The position numbers were made by a program, and so were the translations under genes. A stretch of 5,556 nucleotides of DNA, taken from positions 1-5,556 of the forward strand of contig JAQBZA010000237.1 in assembly GCA_027622795.1 (NCBI GenBank), in the 5' to 3' direction. Source of the DNA: Planctomycetota bacterium (lineage in GTDB: Bacteria; Planctomycetota; Planctomycetia; Pirellulales; UBA1268). Below are positions 1 to 5,402 of the stretch, piece after piece (within the stretch, counting starts at the first letter, position 1; each line of letters begins with the position of its first letter). Under the pieces are notes generated by a model. It worked only from the letters and a program-made list of their open reading frames with translations. It had not been told where the DNA came from and did no database searches.

Positions 1-80
1 GATGTCCCGCGAACCGCTCATCCCCTGCACCCTAAACGACAGCCGCATCTGCCGGAAGTGGAGCCTGCGGCGTGGCCTCG
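1..80. other. Short flank downstream of the nuclease gene, no gene recognised
   Basis: This stretch lies beyond the stop codon of the minus-strand nuclease gene. An open plus-strand frame runs through it from position 2 into the nuclease gene, but it shows no recognisable motif and is antisense to a real gene. A weak inverted repeat (GCCGCA at 42-47 with TGCGGC at 66-71, 18-base loop) has no T-run on either side, so I do not call it a terminator. Confidence 0.4.
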
Positions 81-638
81 TCACCGCTGGCGGGGATGCT
101 CCTGCCGCCAGAGTGACGGGGAAACCGGATGATCCGCTGCCCACAGCCCACGGCGAGCCCGCCGCGCCGCCTTCTCAGCGGCGACGAGATCGGGATCGGG
201 TGTGAAGCCACCGAACACCCAGGCATGTCCCTCGGCGACCAATTCCCGGTTGAGATTGCGGTCCTCGAGCCACAACGTGCCGAGCAGCCGCCCGTATTGA
301 TCGCGGGCGGCGCCGGCCACCCGAACCCGACGGCCGATGAGTTTCTGATCGAGCGCGTTGCGGGCCGAGCGGCCGTGGGGCTGGTCGAACTCCGGCGCAT
401 CGATGCCCTGCAGGCGGATCTTCACCATTTGTCCGGACTCATCGATGCAGGTGACCGTGTCGCCGTCGTTGACCATCTCCACCCGCCACAGTGGCCGGCC
501 GGCCGCATCGTGCTGCGGACACATCGGCACGGTCGCGGCAACCACCGAAACGATCGCCGCACCGACGACAGACCACGACCGCAGGTGGCGGAGGAGGTTG
601 CGGGGCACAGGTGGGATGCGGAAGGTTGGGAAAGCCAC
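81..638 (-). CDS. Exported thermonuclease family protein (SNase-like, OB-fold nuclease)
   Basis: The product (185 aa) is a staphylococcal-nuclease-type phosphodiesterase. Family members cleave DNA or RNA with Ca2+ to leave 3'-phosphates. A basic, hydrophobic N-terminus (about residues 15-37) looks like a signal peptide or membrane anchor, so it should act outside the cytoplasm. The fold spans about residues 50-170. The key residues are visible: the DGDT motif at 58-61 (metal-binding Asp), R75 and the IDAPE motif at 79-83 (Asp80 and catalytic Glu83), and the YGR motif with R117. These match Asp21, Arg35, Asp40, Glu43 and Arg87 of the Staphylococcus enzyme. 'LNRELVAEGHAWV' and 'EKAARRARRGLW' are the usual C-terminal helices. 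The start is GTG at 638: no in-frame start lies upstream before a stop, but no clear Shine-Dalgarno precedes it, so an internal GTG (608) is possible. Two cysteines (C40, C64) could form a disulfide. It is transcribed away from the porin gene. The function class is firm; the biological role (nutrient scavenging, defence, turnover) is not. Confidence 0.9.
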   Translation of the reverse strand: MAFPTFRIPPVPRNLLRHLRSWSVVGAAIVSVVAATVPMCPQHDAAGRPLWRVEMVNDGDTVTCIDESGQMVKIRLQGIDAPEFDQPHGRSARNALDQKLIGRRVRVAGAARDQYGRLLGTLWLEDRNLNRELVAEGHAWVFGGFTPDPDLVAAEKAARRARRGLWAADHPVSPSLWRQEHPRQR

Positions 639-723
639 AGGTGAAACATGAACAACGGAATGCTGGTAAGCCGGATCATTTTCCTAACAAGTTTTTGGCT
701 CAAGTTTGCCGATTGTGACGGCT
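639..723. promoter_or_regulatory. Divergent intergenic region between nuclease and porin genes
   Basis: These 85 bases separate two divergent genes and must hold or overlap both promoters. The stretch at about 675-700 is AT-rich compared with the surroundings. I could not identify a convincing -35/-10 pair or a Shine-Dalgarno on either strand. The placement is by position only. Confidence 0.35.
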
Positions 724-1164
724 ATGACGATGACTTCGACTTTTCTGCTTCGTATCGCCGGCCTTGTCTCCCAACTTTTCCTCGTCGTGGGCGTGGTGGG
801 CACCCTGTTGGGAGGAATACCCGTCAGGGCCGAGTCCTTTCCCACTGTTGTTGAGGAGACGGCCGAGGAGTCGGTGTCGGAGCCAGACCTGATCGTGCCG
901 CGCGTGGAGTTCATGTCCGAACTCGCGTTTGCCCAAGGCACGATTCAGGACCCGGCGATCGAGACCGTTGACGAGATGGATACCCGGCGGTCGGTGACTG
1001 GCGGCGGCCGACCGGGTGGTGGCGGAGGCCAGTGGTGGGACTCGATCCGTGACCCCTCCATTCGCACGGTCGATGAGCAGACCTACGGTGACACCAAGTC
1101 TGCCAAAAAAACAGTGGTACGAGCGGATCAACATTCGCGGCTACACGCAGTTTCGCATCAATAG
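724..1164 (+). CDS. N-terminal fragment of the frameshifted porin (signal peptide and linker)
   Basis: This is the first readable piece of the porin gene. It carries the signal peptide and the acidic, then Gly-rich, linker. The genuine reading ends at the A7 run 1105-1111. The residues after that, to the stop at 1162-1164, are out-of-frame and should be ignored. On its own it would give a secreted peptide of roughly 130 meaningful residues with no recognised domain. A caller that accepts TTG would start it at 706. It is listed separately because automated annotation would show it as a stand-alone hypothetical protein. Confidence 0.6.
   Translation: MTMTSTFLLRIAGLVSQLFLVVGVVGTLLGGIPVRAESFPTVVEETAEESVSEPDLIVPRVEFMSELAFAQGTIQDPAIETVDEMDTRRSVTGGGRPGGGGGQWWDSIRDPSIRTVDEQTYGDTKSAKKTVVRADQHSRLHAVSHQ
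943..1077 (+). repeat. Duplicated 11-residue motif in the porin N-terminal linker
   Basis: The linker holds two copies of an 11-residue motif: IQDPAIETVDE (943-975) and IRDPSIRTVDE (1045-1077). Eight of the eleven residues are identical, and a Gly/Trp-rich spacer lies between them. The DNA copies have diverged at several codon positions, so this is an old protein-level repeat and not a fresh duplication. It may be a periplasmic binding or packing element ahead of the barrel; no known motif is recognised. Confidence 0.6.
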
Positions 1165-2272
1165 TGTGCTGTGGAATGACGAGAGTCAGGCGCCGCCCTA
1201 CCATCCGGCCGACAAGTCGATCGGGCCGTTCAACGAGTTCTTCATCCGTCGCTGCCGCATCATCTTTTCCGGCGACTTGAGTGACCGACTCTATTTCTAC
1301 ATCCAGCCTGACTTCGCCTCCAGTGTGTCGGGAGCCCGCGATGGAGTGACGAATTTCACGCAACTCCGCGACTGCTATGGCGACGTGTACCTTTCGGAAA
1401 ACAAGGTCAACCGCCTGCGGCTGGGGCTGTCGAAGGTGCCTTTCGGCTGGGACAACATGCAATCGAGTTCTAATCGCTTGCCACTGGACCGCTCCGATCC
1501 CATCAACAGTGCGATCAACGGCGAGCGCGGAATGGGCATCTTCTACTACTGGACTCCCGAGTATGCCCAAGATCTTTACAAGGAAGTCCTTGATGAAGGC
1601 CTCAAGGGATCGGGCAACTACGGTGTCTTCGGCATCGGTGTCTACAACGGGCAGGGTGTGTCGCGGTTTGATGAAAATAGCAACATGCATTTTGTGATGC
1701 GGCTGGAGCTGCCGTGGAAGAATGACAGAGGTCAGATCATGGAGGCGGGGGTGCAGGCGTACACTGGCAGCTACTCCCCCTACGTGGCACCGATCGACAC
1801 CAGCTTTGGCGAGGTGGTGCCGATTCCGGATCCACTCAATGGAGTACTCGACCAACGCATCGGGGGCACGTTTGTGTACTACCCGCAGCCGTTCGGATTT
1901 ACGACCGAATGGAATGTGGGCGACGGTCCGCAGCTCACCGATCTCGACCTGCCTCAGCCGATCATCCGCAGCCGACCCCTCAACGGCGGGTATGTGCTGC
2001 TGAACTACAAGATCGATACCGAGGACTGGGGCATCGTGTTTCCCTATTTCCGATGGCAGCAGTACAAGGGCGGCTACCTCTGGGAGAAAAACAGCCCCGA
2101 TACGTTTCTCAATGAGTTCAACCTCGGAGTCGAATGGCAGTCCAGCCCCAGATGGAATTCACGATGGAATACGACTGGACGAATCGGACGAACACGGGAT
2201 CCGACGCCAAGATCATCGACAACAATTACGCCCAGTTTCAGGGCGACCTGCTGCGATTTCAGTTTCAGATGA
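1016..2272 (+). CDS. Barrel fragment of the frameshifted porin (Porin_O_P domain)
   Basis: This is the longest uninterrupted frame of the porin, with a nominal GTG start at 1016. The first 30 codons (to about 1105) overlap the true N-terminal frame and look spurious; real porin sequence begins at 'KKQWYERINIRGY', just after the A7 run. It then continues as amphipathic beta-strands to 'NLGVEWQSSP' (about 2149). The final 40 or so residues of this frame are Arg/Thr/Ser-rich and out-of-frame: the true C-terminal strand is in the frame ending at 2280. As a separate protein it would lack both an export signal and the C-terminal insertion signal, so it could not make a working porin alone. Confidence 0.65.
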   Translation: MVAEASGGTRSVTPPFARSMSRPTVTPSLPKKQWYERINIRGYTQFRINSVLWNDESQAPPYHPADKSIGPFNEFFIRRCRIIFSGDLSDRLYFYIQPDFASSVSGARDGVTNFTQLRDCYGDVYLSENKVNRLRLGLSKVPFGWDNMQSSSNRLPLDRSDPINSAINGERGMGIFYYWTPEYAQDLYKEVLDEGLKGSGNYGVFGIGVYNGQGVSRFDENSNMHFVMRLELPWKNDRGQIMEAGVQAYTGSYSPYVAPIDTSFGEVVPIPDPLNGVLDQRIGGTFVYYPQPFGFTTEWNVGDGPQLTDLDLPQPIIRSRPLNGGYVLLNYKIDTEDWGIVFPYFRWQQYKGGYLWEKNSPDTFLNEFNLGVEWQSSPRWNSRWNTTGRIGRTRDPTPRSSTTITPSFRATCCDFSFR

Positions 2273-2313
2273 ACTATTGACGTGGTGGCCGATCGCTTGA
2301 TGGGGCAGGCGTG

Positions 2314-3714
2314 TCATTGGGCCGCCAGATCGAGGCAGAGAAGGTGGTATTCCTCTCGGTCGCGGCGGCTCACGCCGGGTACGCTTCGGCAGCCGGTAAT
2401 GAAGAGTCGGCGATTGGCGAGCACCGGGGCCGTCCAGCAGGGGTGATCAAGCTCGGGGAAGGTCACGCGGCTGATTTCGTGACACCGCTCCGGGGTGGCT
2501 TCGACCAGGGCGAGCGTACCCCGCTCACCCATCACGATGAATCGACCATCGGCAAAGATCGCAGAGCCTCGGCCGTAGAATGGTTCACCCGCTGCGGGGC
2601 TGTTGTCGGACGGTATCCGCCACCGCACTGCGCCGTCGGTGGCCCGCACGCAGCGAAAGTCGGAGCCCTGCTCGTGGCGGCCACTGAAGCCGTAGAGAAA
2701 TCCGCTGCGGGCAATCGTCGTCGACCAGTGGTTTTGCATGGCGTCTTCATCCTGCCAGACGACCGCGGCTGAGCGGCCGTCCGGGGCGACCTCGAGCATC
2801 GCCGCTCCAGTGTCATACGCGGCAGACAAAAAAATCTGGTTGCCAACTACGACTGGCTGCGCGGCGTTGACCGAGTCGTGCAGCGGCGACCGAAACCAGA
2901 AGGCGAACCGCATGCGACCGGTGGCGGGGTCGAGCGAGACGAGCCCTGGTCGCATGAAGCAGAGAAGGTGCCGTTGGCCGTGGATGGTGGCTATGGCGGG
3001 AGACGCGTAGCTGGCGAGCTTCTCCGGAGGGCGATCGCGCTGGATCCGAACTGGTGCGGCCGGGAAGTCGTCGAAGCCGATGGATTGCCACCGCGTCTTG
3101 CCGGTGGCGAGATCAAAGCCGACAACGCCCGACCGCGGATGGCCACCGACGATGACGATCAGTTGGTCGCCATCGATCAGGGGCGTCGCTCCGGCACCAA
3201 AAAAAGCGGACGGCACGGCAAACTCGGCATGCGTTTGTCGCTGCCAGACGAGCTCGCCGGAGGTCAGATCCCGGCATGTGAGCCGACCCTCTGCACCAAA
3301 CGTGATGCAATGATCGGCGGTGAGTACGGGAGCCGCCCGAGGCCCGCCGTTGTAGCCGTAGGGGTCGACGAAATCGGTCGGATCGGTTTTCCTCCAGAGT
3401 GTCGCCCCCGTCTTCGGGTCGAGGCACTCAACAACCTCTTCATCTTGCTCGCGATGAAAGAAGACGAGCCGATCACCGCGCACGGCTGGCGCCGCATAGC
3501 CTTCGCCGACCGGCTTTTTCCAGACCACCGGCGGTCCATCGGCGGGCCACTTGGCCAGCAACCCCGTCTCCACCGAGATGCCCGACCCCTGCGGTCCGAG
3601 AAAGGCCGGCCAGTCATCGCCGCAGGCATTCCCAATCGGTGCGAGCAGCAAGACGAGCGCGATGAGAACGCTGTCGGCAGAGTAGCAACGGTGTCCTGAG
3701 GGCCGCCATGTCAT
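2314..3714 (-). CDS. Secreted PQQ-like beta-propeller repeat protein (BamB/PQQ-dehydrogenase-like fold)
   Basis: The product (466 aa) is an exported beta-propeller. An N-terminal hydrophobic segment (residues about 15-30) ends in a likely signal-peptidase site near 'NACG|DDW' (30-34). The mature protein opens with 'DDWPAFLGPQGSG', a common start in planctomycete PQQ-like proteins. Propeller blades show the repeated pattern D-x-x-T/S-G-x-x-x-W: LDPKTGATLWR (98-108), RDLTSGELVWQ (148-158), FDLATGKTRWQ (200-210), LDPATGRMRF (261-270) and RATDGAVRWR (357-366). 'LLCLDL' at 458-463 may close the ring. Such propellers in BamB act as assembly scaffolds, and in quinoprotein dehydrogenases they hold PQQ. 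I see no cytochrome c CxxCH motif and no clear quinone-site signature, so enzymatic activity is not supported and a binding or scaffold role is as likely. The ATG at 3714 is the only plausible start before the signal peptide. The gene converges on the porin (33-base gap) and diverges from DUF1501 (288-base gap), so it is probably transcribed alone. Confidence 0.88.
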   Translation of the reverse strand: MTWRPSGHRCYSADSVLIALVLLLAPIGNACGDDWPAFLGPQGSGISVETGLLAKWPADGPPVVWKKPVGEGYAAPAVRGDRLVFFHREQDEEVVECLDPKTGATLWRKTDPTDFVDPYGYNGGPRAAPVLTADHCITFGAEGRLTCRDLTSGELVWQRQTHAEFAVPSAFFGAGATPLIDGDQLIVIVGGHPRSGVVGFDLATGKTRWQSIGFDDFPAAPVRIQRDRPPEKLASYASPAIATIHGQRHLLCFMRPGLVSLDPATGRMRFAFWFRSPLHDSVNAAQPVVVGNQIFLSAAYDTGAAMLEVAPDGRSAAVVWQDEDAMQNHWSTTIARSGFLYGFSGRHEQGSDFRCVRATDGAVRWRIPSDNSPAAGEPFYGRGSAIFADGRFIVMGERGTLALVEATPERCHEISRVTFPELDHPCWTAPVLANRRLFITGCRSVPGVSRRDREEYHLLCLDLAAQ

Positions 3715-3757
3715 CCCCCGGAATCATAAAGCAAGGTTCAGAAAATAGCCCAGCATT

Positions 3758-3778
3758 GAGGTGCGTCGAGGTGCGTCG
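3758..3778. repeat. Perfect 10-bp tandem repeat in the divergent intergenic region
   Basis: The unit GAGGTGCGTC occurs twice without a gap (3758-3767 and 3768-3777), followed by one matching G. The period is one helical turn, so both copies would present the same face of the DNA. It lies 44 bases upstream of the propeller-protein start. It could be a regulator site or a simple slippage duplication. Confidence 0.6.
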
Positions 3779-3803
3779 CTCCACGATCAGCCCATGGCGG
3801 CGC

Positions 3804-3836
3804 GTCGTAACAACCAACCCCACAACAGGTTGCGAC
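3804..3836. repeat. Interrupted inverted repeat (possible hairpin)
   Basis: GTCG (3804-3807) and CAACC (3811-3815) on the left arm pair with the contiguous GGTTG-CGAC (3828-3836) on the right. This gives nine base pairs with a three-base bulge and a 12-base loop. There is no T-run after it on either strand, so it does not look like an intrinsic terminator. It could be an operator or a leader structure, or chance. Confidence 0.35.
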
Positions 3837-3993
3837 TCACTGTCCCAAGCCCATTCCGACGGCTGGCGGCCCCCCTTATCCCGAGGGTTCAATCGTATGC
3901 TACGATTATGCCGATCAAAAGGAATCCGTCTGACGTGGCCGGATGTGATTTGTTCCCAAAGTAGCACCGATCGTCTGTCATACTTCTCAGAGC

Positions 3994-3998
3994 GAGGA
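3994..3998 (+). promoter_or_regulatory. Ribosome-binding site of the DUF1501 gene
   Basis: GAGGA lies four bases before ATG 4003. It supports that start over the in-frame ATG at 4027, which has no comparable purine-rich stretch ahead of it. Confidence 0.55.
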
Positions 3999-4002
3999 AA
4001 AC

Positions 4003-5310
4003 ATGCATCGCGGCATTACATCTGGAATGGATCGGCGTTCGTTTCTCACCGTCGGCTCGATCGGCGGTCTCGGGCTGTCGCTCGGTGACTTCTTTCGCAT
4101 GCAGGCTGCCTCAGCTTCGGCTGAAGAGGCTACCAAGGAAGGTGTTGCCAAGTCGATCATCCAGATCTTTCTGCCCGGAGGGTATGCCCACCAGGAGACA
4201 TTTGATCCCAAGCCATACGCACCGGTTGAATACCGCGGGCCTCTCGGCAACATCGAAACCGCGCTTCCCGGAGTGCGATTCGGTGAGGTCCTGCCGCACA
4301 CGGCGAAGATCGCCGACAAACTGGCGATCTGCCGATCGATGACGCATGGCGAGGCCGCGCACGAGCGTGGCACGCACAACATGTTCACGGGCTATCGGCC
4401 GAGCCCGGCACTCCAGTACCCGAGCCTTGGCTCGGTGATTTCTCACGAGTTTGGTCCGCGGGAAAGCCTGCCCCCGTATGTGTGCATCCCGTCGCAGCCC
4501 AACGAGTTTGCTGGTTCCGGCTACCTCAGCAGTGCCTATTCGGGCTTCAGCCTCGGCTCAGACCCGGCCGACCCCAATTTCAAGGTTCGTGACCTGAATC
4601 TGCCCAATGGGGTTGATACCGGTCGCTTCGACAAGCGTCGTCGCATGCTCGATGTCGTCAATGATCATTTCCGCCAGAAGGAAAAGAGTGATTCACTTGA
4701 CGCGCTCGACACCTTCTACCAGCGTGCCTACAGCCTGATCAGCTCAGCCAAGGCACAGGAGGCCTTTGATCTCACGAAGGAGCCGGAGGAGATCAAGAAC
4801 GAGTACGGCAAGAACCAGGCCGGCATGCGGATGCTGCTGGCCCGCCGGCTCGTCGAGTCGGGCGTGCGGTTTGTCACGCTCACCTACGGTGGCTGGGATC
4901 ACCACGACAACATCGCCAACAACATGAAGCGACAAACGCCGGCGTTTGACCAAGGGTTTGCTTCGCTGATTCGCGATCTGGAGCGGCGCGGACTGCTGGC
5001 CTCCACGCTTGTGTGCGTGACGACAGAGTTTGGCCGGACGCCAAAGATCAACCCCACCGCCGGTCGCGATCACTGGCCCAAGGTGTACAGCATCGTCATG
5101 GCTGGTGGCGGCATCAAGGCGGGCATCGTCTACGGCTCGAGCAATGCGACAGCCAGCGAGCCGGAAGACAATCCGCTCACCGTCGAAGACTGGGCAACCA
5201 CGCTCTACGATCGGCTCGGAATCAATGCCCGCAAGGAATTGATGGCTCCGGGAGCACGGCCGATCGAAATCGTCGACGGCGGTAAGGTGCTCCCCGATCT
5301 GATCGTCTGA
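4003..5310 (+). CDS. DUF1501 domain-containing protein, Tat-exported
   Basis: The product (435 aa) is a full-length DUF1501 protein, a family abundant in planctomycetes and placed in the alkaline phosphatase/sulfatase superfamily; the substrate is unknown. The N-terminus has a twin-arginine signal, DRRSFL at residues 10-15, followed by a Gly/Leu-rich hydrophobic stretch to about 30, which predicts folded export to the periplasm. Family landmarks in order are 'LPGGYAHQETFDPKP' (57-71, where many members have GGPSH.D.FDPKP), a His-rich segment 'THGEAAHERGTH' (114-125), 'YGGWDHHDN' (295-303), 'TEFGRTPKIN' (341-350) and 'GRDHWP' (354-359). The Asp and His residues in the last blocks are the likely metal ligands, as in phosphatase relatives. 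The start ATG 4003 is supported by GAGGA at 3994-3998; an internal ATG at 4027 would shorten the protein by 8 residues and keep the Tat motif. The gene is followed after 92 bases by another exported-protein gene on the same strand, a pairing common in planctomycetes. Confidence 0.93.
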   Translation: MHRGITSGMDRRSFLTVGSIGGLGLSLGDFFRMQAASASAEEATKEGVAKSIIQIFLPGGYAHQETFDPKPYAPVEYRGPLGNIETALPGVRFGEVLPHTAKIADKLAICRSMTHGEAAHERGTHNMFTGYRPSPALQYPSLGSVISHEFGPRESLPPYVCIPSQPNEFAGSGYLSSAYSGFSLGSDPADPNFKVRDLNLPNGVDTGRFDKRRRMLDVVNDHFRQKEKSDSLDALDTFYQRAYSLISSAKAQEAFDLTKEPEEIKNEYGKNQAGMRMLLARRLVESGVRFVTLTYGGWDHHDNIANNMKRQTPAFDQGFASLIRDLERRGLLASTLVCVTTEFGRTPKINPTAGRDHWPKVYSIVMAGGGIKAGIVYGSSNATASEPEDNPLTVEDWATTLYDRLGINARKELMAPGARPIEIVDGGKVLPDLIV

Positions 5311-5313
5311 GCC

Positions 5314-5327
5314 TCGGTGTTCGGTGT
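5314..5327. repeat. 7-bp tandem repeat after the DUF1501 stop
   Basis: TCGGTGT occurs twice in a row just after the DUF1501 stop codon. It forms no hairpin and has no T-run, so it is not a terminator. It is probably a small slippage repeat. Confidence 0.4.
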
Positions 5328-5392
5328 TGCATGCTTGGCCGGCAGAGTCACCACCCACTACCTGCTGAACCCCGCCTTCATCCCTGATCCGC

Positions 5393-5400
5393 AGGAGGAG
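5393..5400 (+). promoter_or_regulatory. Strong ribosome-binding site of the gene at 5403
   Basis: AGGAGGAG ends two bases before ATG 5403, leaving four bases after the AGGAGG core. It is the best Shine-Dalgarno in the window and fixes the start of the last gene. The absence of a visible terminator or promoter before it fits co-transcription with DUF1501. Confidence 0.7.
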
Positions 5401-5402
5401 AC

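Larger units (their letters stand above)
724..2280 (+). pseudogene. Porin, Porin_O_P (OprP/OprO-like) family, interrupted by two apparent frameshifts
   Basis: Read with two single-base corrections this is one gene of 519 codons for an outer-membrane beta-barrel porin. The start ATG at 724 gives a clear signal peptide (hydrophobic about residues 8-31, likely cleavage after VRA at 34-36). A low-complexity linker with a Gly-rich run follows (residues about 93-102), then the barrel from 'INIRGYTQFRIN'. Family signatures are the RRCRIIFSGDL strand (1247-1279) and the stretch around LRLGLSKVPFGWDNMQ (1415-1486), both typical of phosphate-selective-porin relatives. The last strand, 'LLRFQFQMNY' ending at the TGA 2278-2280, has the alternating pattern and terminal aromatic of an outer-membrane beta-signal. 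The frame changes at the A7 run 1105-1111 (A6 would keep frame: AKKQWYERI) and returns at the C4 run 2146-2149 (C5 would keep frame: SSPQMEF). The substrate is unknown. It could be an intact gene with sequencing errors, a true pseudogene, or (less likely) a gene expressed by slippage. An alternative start is TTG 706; no strong ribosome-binding site is seen for either. Confidence 0.8.
3715..4002. promoter_or_regulatory. Divergent intergenic region between the propeller and DUF1501 genes
   Basis: This is the longest non-coding stretch in the window and should contain promoters for both flanking genes. On the minus strand a TATGAT hexamer (complement of 3724-3729) sits just ahead of the propeller start, but it has no good -35 partner and would leave almost no leader. 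On the plus strand a TTGTTC (3950-3955) and CATACT (3979-3984) are too far apart for a standard sigma-70 promoter. The region also holds a 10-bp tandem repeat and an interrupted inverted repeat, listed separately. Reading frames across it show no protein-like sequence. Confidence 0.4.

Noticed and set aside
42..71. Inverted repeat GCCGCA/TGCGGC after the nuclease stop as a terminator
   Set aside because: It has six base pairs with an 18-base loop and no T-run; it is easily expected by chance in GC-rich DNA.
648..854. Small plus-strand frame starting MNNGMLVSRIIFL, ahead of and overlapping the porin start
   Set aside because: Its beginning looks faintly like a signal peptide, but the rest is out of frame with the porin signal peptide and turns Arg/Pro/Gly-rich. 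No ribosome-binding site is evident.
1102..1120. Programmed ribosomal frameshifting as the default explanation of the A7 run
   Set aside because: The required shift is +1, not the -1 typical of A-rich slippery sites. A second opposite indel occurs at an unrelated C-run in the same gene, so error or gene decay is simpler.
911..1855. Long minus-strand open frame (314 codons) opposite the porin
   Set aside because: It is antisense to clear porin barrel sequence, its His/Val/Arg-rich translation shows no domain, and it arises from high-GC codon bias of the plus strand.
2281..2313. Possible bidirectional terminator in the convergent gap between porin and propeller genes
   Set aside because: No stable hairpin with a T-run is visible in the 33 bases; only the short palindrome CGATCG is present.
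2878..3699. Plus-strand open frame (273 codons) opposite the propeller gene
   Set aside because: The minus-strand frame has a signal peptide and repeated propeller motifs. The plus-strand translation is charged, low in structure cues and matches no family I know.
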